64,000 nt of DNA from Crambe crambe (Eukaryota; Porifera; Demospongiae; Poecilosclerida; Crambeidae), in the NCBI GenBank assembly GCA_963924555.1, contig OZ004592.1, positions 4,960,001 to 5,024,000 of the forward strand, given 5' to 3'. Made by a program: the position numbers and the translations under genes. The stretch's first letter is position 1. The number at the start of each line of letters is the position of its first letter. Under the pieces are notes generated by a model. That model did not search any database, was not told the DNA's origin, and saw nothing but the letters and a program-made list of their open reading frames with translations. Of the stretch, positions 56,862-64,000 are shown piece after piece.

Positions 56862-57126
56862 CTTCCCCACCATAAAATTAAATAGCTATATATTGTCATG
56901 GCAACATGCAGATAATCGGTCTTGTCTCTAAAAATCATGATTGCAATAATACCTGTCAAATCTTTATTAAAAAATAGTATAAATATGCATCAGTTCTGTA
57001 GTTACACTGATAAAGGATTTATCACACTTGATACAAGTCGTTTAACTACATATTAGAAGATGGGTTAGTTGTCACGATAAAGGAAAGAATAGTTATGTAT
57101 CATACTTGCAATGACTTAAATAGCTG
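56862..57126. terminator. shared 3' region of convergent RNPC3 and ANGEL genes
   Basis: The two stop codons face each other across 265 bp. At 56963-56971 the sequence tttattaaa contains AATAAA on the minus strand (for ANGEL) overlapping ATTAAA on the plus strand (for RNPC3). A further ATTAAA lies at about 56877 on the plus strand. Polyadenylation use is inferred from the hexamers and positions alone. Confidence 0.5.
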
Positions 57127-60100
57127 TCACCAAGAAAATTGGAATGTAGCTTGTAGCAGTAAGTGGTCCGAAGATAAATACTGGTGAGGCTGAGGTCCTA
57201 GGTCCAGTAAAGTATGAGTACTGGGAAGCACTTTTCTTTTCAGGAGGTTGAATCCAGTCACTTGCTTCCTTGAGCCATGCATCCTACACACTACGGGACT
57301 GAAGAAAATGTAATCCACTGTTTCAAATGCCTGCTGGTGGAATGTAGTCACAGTGGATGGCCTCCATGACTTAGAATGGGGATAGGCAGATACTAATGTA
57401 AAGGTGTGAGTAAGAATGCCATCCTGCTTGGAATTTGCATCATTTTTTGTTCCTTTTTCCACAGAGGGAGATTTTTCTCTAATTTTACTGATCCTCGAAG
57501 AAGATTTTTTATTTAGAGAACTGATGGACAACGATTCCGTTTTGCTGTTCTCCGTGGCAGAGCTGGTTCTCAGGTTGCTGCTACTACGACTGACCACACT
57601 CTCACTCAAAAGCTCATCAATGGAACTATCACCACTAGTAGGAGATCTAGCAGACTTCAAGTCATCCATAGTCAAAAAATCTGATCCCCTCTTAATAGAG
57701 GAGCTGGACTCCAGTATAGATCGGGACTCTGCCGTGCTGACACTGCCACTGTGTGGGACGCGTCCTCCAACCTTGGCTCCCCGGGCACTACGAGTGGTTC
57801 TCATTGGTCGACTTGGAATACCTCCCATGTCTGTCGAAGTGAACTCGGTATGAGTGGACGATTGAAGAGCATCACAGTCATTTTTAAGGAGACTTCTTCC
57901 TTTTGATTCATCCCTGTTTGATTCTACACGACTACTGTTGCCTCTACTATCACAGTTGCTTGTTCTGCCATCTGGATTGCTTCCTGGTTCATTCTGCTTA
58001 TAAGTGCAGTTGGGTCCAATATTCATCTCCACTGGGAAAAGGGGAATGGGAATGATGCGTGATTTTTTCTCGTCCTCGAAGTACCCAGCGATCATCAGGG
58101 CTGAAAGGTTGGAGAAGTTAAGAGAGGCAGAGGTAATGAAATCCAGGAGAGGAGAATTAGGGATGCTGTTAAAGTCACCCACTAACAAGACTGGTGCAAG
58201 AGTGTCCTTTGAACCTTTTGTACCTGCATACAGTGATCATAACATGAGCCCAAATACTGTTACAGAGAGAGAGAGATTTTTCCTCATTTGGAGGTATATA
58301 GAGGTACTTTGTCCTTTATATTAATAGGCTTGTCCTCTTTCAGAGTGTTCCTATTGGAGGTTCCACTGTATCATGCTATGAAGGGGTGTTGGGGGTGCCC
58401 CTTCCTTAATTAGCTAAACCCTCTCATGTATGAGAATCATCACTGCAACTGTACTCACATAAATGTCTATGGAATAGTTGAGTAGTTTCACATCATTTTA
58501 AAGTGCAATTACACAAAGAGGACAATTACCTGGCTTTGCAGCAAGCTTGTGAAGCTCAGCCATCAGGTAGCCCATCTGAGCCAATTTTACTTCCCCAGCT
58601 TTTGGATTGAATAGCAGATGTGTGTTTGCGATGCAGAACACTGCTTTTGCACTATCGACCCTGCAAGGGAATTGAATTGAAAGTTGCATGTATCATAATG
58701 GGCTAGCTATGTAGTTATTGATTCAGACGTATTTCATACAGCTATTGGGAAATCTTCATAGGAGAAGAAAGAAAAAAGTGGACTGTGAGCATGAAATTAC
58801 TTCATTGTGTACATTTTACACTCAATTTAATGATCACAAAATAATATCAAGTGACAGACGAGCAGTTAGCATGTGCTAGCTGTCCTGTTTCCTTGACTGC
58901 TAAGTGTTCTGAGGACATAAACACTTGTCAGTTTTCACCCTAAATGGTTTCAATTCTTGACCTCTCTCTTGTGGGGAATTTGATGATTATGATAAACAGC
59001 ACTATGAGTTTTAATCATCTCTGCATGTGCTAGAGAGAATTTTGGTGGGCAAAAGTTGTGCGTGTGCACGTATTTTGTGGGCTCATGTCAAGGTGAGGTG
59101 AGCATAAACTTGATGTATCGTGTGGAGTAGTCCAAATATATCTGGGGCTTGTAACCCTGTCGGGACAAACCTAGATCTTGCCAATTGTTTAAAGGGCTCT
59201 ACTAATCATGCTGTGGGCATGTATTTTATACTGCTTTGTGCAGCAAAATTTATCAAGATAACAAGTACCCTTTCTTGATGACAGAGAACTTTGCCAGAGT
59301 AGCCACATTGTCTCTATTGAGGACCTTAGTCCTACGCTGATATTCCAACCCCTTCCACTCCAGCAGATTCAGTTTAGAGTCACGATAAAATATTGCACAG
59401 CCGTCGGAATTGGTCCCAGTCCGCTGCTTGTAGACACCGGAATAACCTAAAATAAGAAGTAAAAATGCGGAATAACCTAAAATAAGAAGTAAAAATGACT
59501 GCCTTGCTCGGACACTATTCCAATAGAAAGAAGTATAACAAGTGTTTGAAATCAGTGCAGTGCTATGCCATCAAATGTCAGGTCAACTATGATTTGTTAT
59601 AATTGACCCTGTACCCACCCTAAAAACAGGGTAAAATAGGAACACACTTTTAGAATACTGCATAATCTACATAATGATGACATCTCACTTGCTTATAATT
59701 CCATTGCTGGAAGAATAAATAAATACATACATACCATGTTTGGCTAGCTGTGGTTGATACCATGTCCGATAGTGATCCTCTTGGACTTCTTGCAAACACA
59801 AAATCTGATGATTTGATTGAAGAAAAAAATAAAAGAATTTTGGGTGCTTAAGTTAGGCATTAACACATGAAATCCAGACATACATGTACAGTTGTTGCTT
59901 GTGGCCGGCTGGGCCAGCCAGTTCAGGAGGCCATATCCCTAAAATAGCTGACCAGCAGCTGGCTATTTCAGGGGGATGATTTACTTGAAATAGCCGGAAA
60001 AGTTAGGCCAGCCAGTTTAGGGGGCCATATCGCTGGAAAAGTGACCAGCATTACACTTACATAGCTCTCTATAACCAATCACACCATCTGAGTCAAATCA

Positions 60101-62702
60101 TTGAGCAGTACTAGTTTTCTCATACTCCATGTATATATGGTACCATACTCACATCAGCAGCTGACTGAGTCAAGTCACTGAGCAGGTTTTCCTTGCGATA
60201 GTCCCACTTGAGATGCTCGGGTGAACGATGGTTGTAAAGATGGAGGTTCTTCTCTATTAAGTCTTGAGCCAGCAAGTTGTAGCTGATCACAGAGATGTGA
60301 GTGGAGTGCTTCAGCTTCAGCTCCTCGTTGACGTCCACCATTGGTCGAAGGGGAGAATGACACTTGGACACACTGTAAATTATGGTAAAGGGTCAGCAGG
60401 AGAGAAGCAGCTTATAGGACAGAGCTTTCTATGAGAACTGCATGCTGTAGGGTTATTATGTACAGGATGAGAAAAATGGGTAACTTCTCCTCGACCCCTT
60501 AATCTATCATTGGCAATGTGACTCCCAATAATTATGATAGGTAGTGTGCACTTACTTGGCACTCAGAACACATTTATTGTAACTTCCTCTAAACTCCAAA
60601 GGAGTCATCCCTAAGCTTCATATTGTAATTTTTGATAAACCGGTAGTTAGCTTGTTTATCCCTTCTTTACGGAAGGCAGATCAATGCATACATGCCAACA
60701 GAGAGGAATACATTCCCCATATGTTCCTGTATGTGGATCCAAAACCTTTGATACTGCTACTAACTTCCTTAGGATGCACATGTATCAGCATCCTATGGTA
60801 TAAATATGGACTTGCTGTAGTGTACAAGCTATACAAACAAGGTAGTACAGTATAACTTTTTAAAATTTAAAAATAGGTAAAGGGTATCCTAGTCTGCATG
60901 TCTGGATTAATTACCATATTATTAACATGGTATATGAAATTTTAATTTTACCTCCGAGAGTCGGCTTTCTTTCTCTTTGACTGGCTCTCACCGTGGGATG
61001 GTTCCATCACACCATTGAGTGAACTACCGATCCCATTCTGGAATGGGAATCCCTCTGGACCATTGGTGTGGTAGAGCTGATTGTTAGGAAGCTCTGCGTG
61101 TGAGTGGAAATTCAGGCCTGCTTCTGTAGCACCCGAAAGGTAGGTTCCTCCCCCTCCTCCCCCACCTCCTGGGGGACCAGGAAAGTGCTCCCTGGGACCC
61201 CCAATGAAAGGGGGCCGCATGTTCCACCTCTCATCAGGGAGTGCAAAGTTCATGTGTGCAGGATGTGGCAGAGGGGGGCCACTGAAGGGAAGGCTAGGCC
61301 TGACGTAGGGAAAGGGAAGAAGAAAAGACATTATGACCACCACAAGCTGAAAGAGATATCATTTGTAAATAGATTCCAACTGTGTGAATGGTTTTCCATC
61401 TAGAAGGATGTGCCATGATGAGGCGTCTGGTAAAGGGTCACCACATATACCTACACAGCTACAGATGACAGATCCCCAGCCCCATTATCATAATCCACTG
61501 AGCCACTGACCGAACCACTGAGTTTAATTTATTGGGGGGGGGGGGGGGGGTACAGAAACCACTAGCCTCGTACCCAGGCCTTATTAAAATAAGGGCCTGG
61601 TATCTACTGTTTGCGTATGTGCTGGTTTTTCACGGTTTTCCGTGAATTTATGCACTTTTGGAAATTTTAGGATACGTAACACGTCACAATATATTGGGCG
61701 GGGCCTTGTTTCTATGACAGGTAGTTAGAACAGGGTCCAGCTTCAGATACCGATAACTAAGGTAGGCTACCAACGGCAACAATACATGTTTCTCTGATGC
61801 TGTCGCTTTCCAAGGCTTGGAGACGTTGGGCTTGCCTTATGTGGAGGAACAGAGCTTGGCCCATCAGGTCTGTCTACGAAGTATTTTTATGTCTGCCAAC
61901 TGGTTTTGGGAAGAGCTAAGTTCTGCCTTTTGTAGTGGACCACCAGAACTTCCATTTGTCTAGGTCTGGCTGCGCGAGATTCTTTATAAGAAAAAGAGGT
62001 GGTAGCTAGCTGGGAAGAGAAGCGCTCCGGATGGAGGATCAGGTCAGAGGATTGAGAAAGAAGTGTGTGTGAAGGCCTCCATAATCACCTCTTCAAAGTC
62101 TGCTTCCAAGGAGAACTTGGCTATCGAGTCTTGTTCCTGCGGCAAAGATCGAGTCATCAAATTAGCACCTCCCACTCTACAGCGTCATCGGCACATTATA
62201 ATGACATTCATAGATGCTGGGGTCGCACATGCGCAAACAGTGGATACCAGGCCCTTATTCATAAGGCCTGGGTATGAGGCTAAGAAACCACATCCACAGA
62301 TACCAAGAGAGAAATTGGTATAGGAAACCCACCCCTTTAAAACACAGATTACTACAACATATATTATCTGAGACATGTACACACTCACCAGCTTGCTACA
62401 TGAGGAGGTGGGGGAGGTCCTCCCGGATGAGGACCCGCACCAGGGGGGAACTCATGAATGGGGGCAGGGGGGAAAGGTGGGCCCCTGGGAGGGTGGAAGT
62501 AGGGTTCAGAGTGAGAGTGTCTGCTGAACTGGTGAGGAGGAGGCGGATGGGGGTGGTGATGGTGGTGAGGAGGAGGAGGAGGAGGGAGGTGCTGTCGTCT
62601 TCTTGGATGATGGAAGTCTTCCATTGTGAGCTTGTTACAAGGAACAAGAGAGGCAAGAGAGGCAAGTGGAAGACTGCGGTTAGGAATGTTATATAATGCC
62701 AT
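57127..62702 (-). CDS. ANGEL: ANGEL-family EEP-fold RNA phosphatase/nuclease
   Basis: ANGEL proteins belong to the CCR4-type endonuclease/exonuclease/phosphatase superfamily; human ANGEL2 removes 2',3'-cyclic phosphates from RNA. Coding exons, 5' to 3' on the minus strand, are 62702-62389, 61299-60952, 60372-60153, 59804-59735, 59446-59269, 58660-58530 and 58190-57127. All phases agree and give 774 aa (human ANGEL2 is 544). The N-terminal ~220 residues are Pro/His-rich with a Gly-run and a KRKK stretch. EEP motifs are intact: SYNLLAQD (N ~253), LCLQEVQEDHY (E ~300), DGCAIFYR, NTHLLFNP (H ~391), GDFNSIPNSPL (D ~426, N ~428), VDYIFFSP and SSDHLLL (D ~762, H ~763). About 190 Ser-rich residues (~487-678), all in the last exon, interrupt the catalytic domain and look disordered. 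The start could also be the ATG at 62624 (MEDFHH). ANGEL1 versus ANGEL2 was not resolved. CLP1 diverges from its 5' end. Confidence 0.93.
59438..59497. repeat. 30-bp tandem duplication spanning an ANGEL splice acceptor
   Basis: cggaataacctaaaataaga followed by agtaaaaatg is present twice in a row. On the minus strand each copy contains cttattttag|GTTATTCCG, the acceptor of exon 59446-59269. The upstream copy offers an equally good acceptor exactly 30 nt earlier. Using it keeps the frame and has no stop, inserting ten residues. Confidence 0.9.
59890..60060. repeat. diverged direct repeat in an ANGEL intron
   Basis: The phrase ggccagccagtt(c/t)aggggg(c)catat, followed by c.ctgaaaagtgaccagc-like text, occurs twice about 95 bp apart. 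No coding frame. Confidence 0.55.
61563..62282. mobile_element. 720-bp non-autonomous DNA transposon with ~60-bp TIRs and 9-bp TSD
   Basis: The left end (61563) reads TAGCCTCGTACCCAGGCC, then TTATTAAAATAAGGGCCTGG and tatctactgtttgcgtatgt. The right end, read on the minus strand from 62282, reads tagcctcatacccaggcc, then ttatgaataagggcctgg and tatccactgtttgcgcatgt. Both ends are flanked by AGAAACCAC (61554-61562 and 62283-62291), a perfect 9-bp target duplication. Each end also folds on itself (CCAGGCC..GGGCCTGG). No transposase frame is present. A 9-bp duplication is typical of Mutator-like elements, but family assignment is tentative. It lies in ANGEL intron 1, about 110 bp from exon 1. Confidence 0.92.
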
Positions 62703-62978
62703 TACAAAGCGTACATTATACACTGCTAAATATTCAATACCAGGAACCAGCTAGACAAGTCTTTTTAAACCAGTTAACACGCGCATTGCCCCTCAGTATT
62801 CACACACCACTATTTTACACCGATAAAATTCACAGAAAGGTCTTTAACACACCTCTTTCTGATGATAGATGAGGATAACGTTGTTAGCCCCGCTCTGAAC
62901 ATTAAAGACCACTGTGCTTTATTTAGAAAAAACACATTGCAATGAGTGCGCAATATTTAGGATAAATAGGTGGAAGAA
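62703..62978. promoter_or_regulatory. divergent promoter region between ANGEL and CLP1
   Basis: The proposed ATGs (62702 on minus, 62979 on plus) are 276 bp apart, or 354 bp if ANGEL starts at 62624. Both 5' UTRs and core promoters must lie here. acacgcgcattgcccc (62778-62793) is a CpG-containing candidate site. No TATA box with convincing position was found. Confidence 0.5.
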
Positions 62979-63988
62979 ATGTCAGCAGAGGTGAGCTGGA
63001 AATCAATTGTAGCTGAGTAATTAAGTTGCCTTGTAGCTAGAAGAACAAGATGACCGACCTATTAAAGATTGGTACCTCGAGAGCGAGACTGAGTTAAGAC
63101 TTGAAGTTGATGATGCTAACCCAGTGGATATTTTGGTGAATAAAGCTGTAGGAACCAACCAGAGGTCCACTTTTTTGTTGAAAACCTGTCAGCAGCTTTT
63201 AGCAAGCCAAAACACTGATTGGGTCTTCTTCCAAAAGTGTGAGCCTGTGAGCAATGATCTGCAGCATGAAGAATTGCTCATACAGCCCTGTTTAAATACA
63301 CTGGTACGGTGCTGGCTAGCATTTTTTAAATACATTCTTCAGTTGGTGAAAGGATGTGCAGAGGTATTTGGGACAGAATTGGCTAAAAACAGGGTCTACT
63401 CAATCTACTCTCAAGCAAAGATAGCCATATTTTCATGGTATGGAGACTGCAAGATCACAGTATCCTCACTTGTAGTGCACCAGTATCAGGTTATCTCATT
63501 TGAGGGATGAGTTATTATTACATTTCAGTGGATTTTGAGAATTGAATATTATGTGAATGTTGAGAGAGCTTTGACTGAGTGTTAGATACGAGGAGAGCCG
63601 TCAGTATCATACATCTCTGACCAGACCCCCATGCTGATGTACCTCAATGCTCACATTTCTATTGACCAGAGGAGACAGAAAAACCAGGGACTAGACAGAA
63701 TTGGCTCAAAGGTTGGTGCATGGGTCCAATAATAACTCCAGGGAGGGTGGAACCAAAGGAAGAGTAGACATGAAGGCTCCAAAACACTCCCACTGGCTTC
63801 TGAAATATTAGTTCTGGGGAGAAATGTTCTTGCCGACATTGTAACTGTATATGGGTATGTATGTACTTGTGTAGGTGATGATAGTGGGACCCACCGATGT
63901 GGGGAAGAGTACTGTGTGCAGGATCTTGTGTAACTATGCAGTGCGGATGGACAGACAGCCCTGTTATGTGGACATTGACGTTGGACAG
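62979..63988 (+). CDS. CLP1: CLP1 polynucleotide 5'-hydroxyl kinase, N-terminal part (runs off the window)
   Basis: CLP1 phosphorylates RNA 5'-OH ends and is a subunit of the mRNA 3'-cleavage factor CFIIm and of the TSEN tRNA-splicing complex. Coding exons in the window are 62979-62990 (MSAE), 63037-63135, 63343-63459, 63586-63711 and 63875-63988. All are joined at phase 0, giving 156 codons of a protein that is 425 aa in human. Matches include [26 protein letters not shown], the SWYGDCKIT strand, [11 protein letters not shown], and the P-loop [13 protein letters not shown] followed by NYAVRM and VDIDVGQ. The donor at 63989 (GTGTGT) shows that the gene continues to the right. The intron at 63460 has a U12-like donor. 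Residue spacing equals human CLP1 across all joins. It is divergent from ANGEL. Confidence 0.95.
63460..63585 (+). other. candidate U12-type GT-AG intron in CLP1
   Basis: The donor is ACA|GTATCCTCA, matching seven of nine positions of the U12 GT-AG consensus GTATCCTTT, including the diagnostic TATCC. Near the 3' end is gctTTGAC (part of the TTCCTTRAC branch consensus), with its A 11 nt before the final AG, the usual U12 spacing. Splicing here yields [19 protein letters not shown], equal in length to the human segment. The downstream T-run and branch are imperfect, so a major-spliceosome intron is not excluded. Confidence 0.6.
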
Positions 63989-64000
63989 GTGTGTACTTTG

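Noticed and set aside
58883-58898. A second tcctgtttccttgact, identical to the TGS1 U12 branch region at 31972-31987
   Set aside because: Here it lies in an ANGEL intron on the antisense strand, with no matching U12 donor, so it is probably coincidence or a shared repeat fragment.
62063-62323. 86-codon frame in the 720-bp transposon
   Set aside because: It runs into the inverted end and across the insertion boundary, and shows no transposase motif.

Overview
The window is animal nuclear DNA: AT-leaning, with short coding exons split by GT-AG introns, abundant microsatellites and minisatellites, small inverted-repeat elements, and proteins that align with vertebrate families along most of their length. 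Compact genes, short 5' exons and divergent gene pairs only about 200-280 bp apart suggest an early-branching invertebrate. A sponge is my guess, not something the sequence proves. No bacterial, viral or retroviral coding sequence was recognised.

Layout from left to right. 1-5059: repeats and no supported gene, apart from one weak candidate exon. 5060-9252 (+): a REEP1-4-type ER-shaping protein in 8 coding exons, one intron of which is GC-AG. 9630-41309 (+): trimethylguanosine synthase TGS1 in 15 coding exons. It has two very large introns near its 3' end (12.9 kb and 9.1 kb) that hold only repeats and a foldback element. 41310-47640: a repeat-rich spacer with a long CT tract, a 118-bp minisatellite and a foldback hairpin. 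47641-49519 (-): a type I membrane protein with an SRCR-like ectodomain and a tyrosine-motif tail ending in a PDZ ligand. 49715-56861 (+): RNPC3, the U11/U12-65K protein of the minor spliceosome, in 15 coding exons. 57127-62702 (-): an ANGEL-family EEP-fold RNA phosphatase in 7 coding exons. 62979 to the right edge (+): the start of CLP1, the RNA 5'-hydroxyl kinase.

Four of the six genes act on RNA: TGS1 (snRNA/snoRNA cap hypermethylation), RNPC3 (U12-type intron recognition), ANGEL (2',3'-cyclic phosphate removal, by homology with human ANGEL2) and CLP1 (5'-OH phosphorylation). ANGEL and CLP1 are head-to-head and would act on the two opposite ends left by tRNA-splicing cleavage. RNPC3 and ANGEL are tail-to-tail. 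The SRCR gene and RNPC3 are head-to-head with 195 bp between their ATGs.

The most notable signal is splicing. The 12.9-kb TGS1 intron has perfect matches to the U12-type AT-AC donor (ATATCCTTT) and branch site (TTCCTTGAC), and splicing it as AT-AC restores exactly the protein length of human TGS1 at that point. A second, weaker U12-type GT-AG candidate lies in CLP1. So minor-spliceosome introns flank a minor-spliceosome gene. A clear 720-bp transposon with ~60-bp inverted ends and a 9-bp target duplication sits in ANGEL intron 1.

All gene models were built by hand from reading frame, splice-site phase and remembered family sequences. Phases agree at every junction listed. Untranslated regions were not determined.
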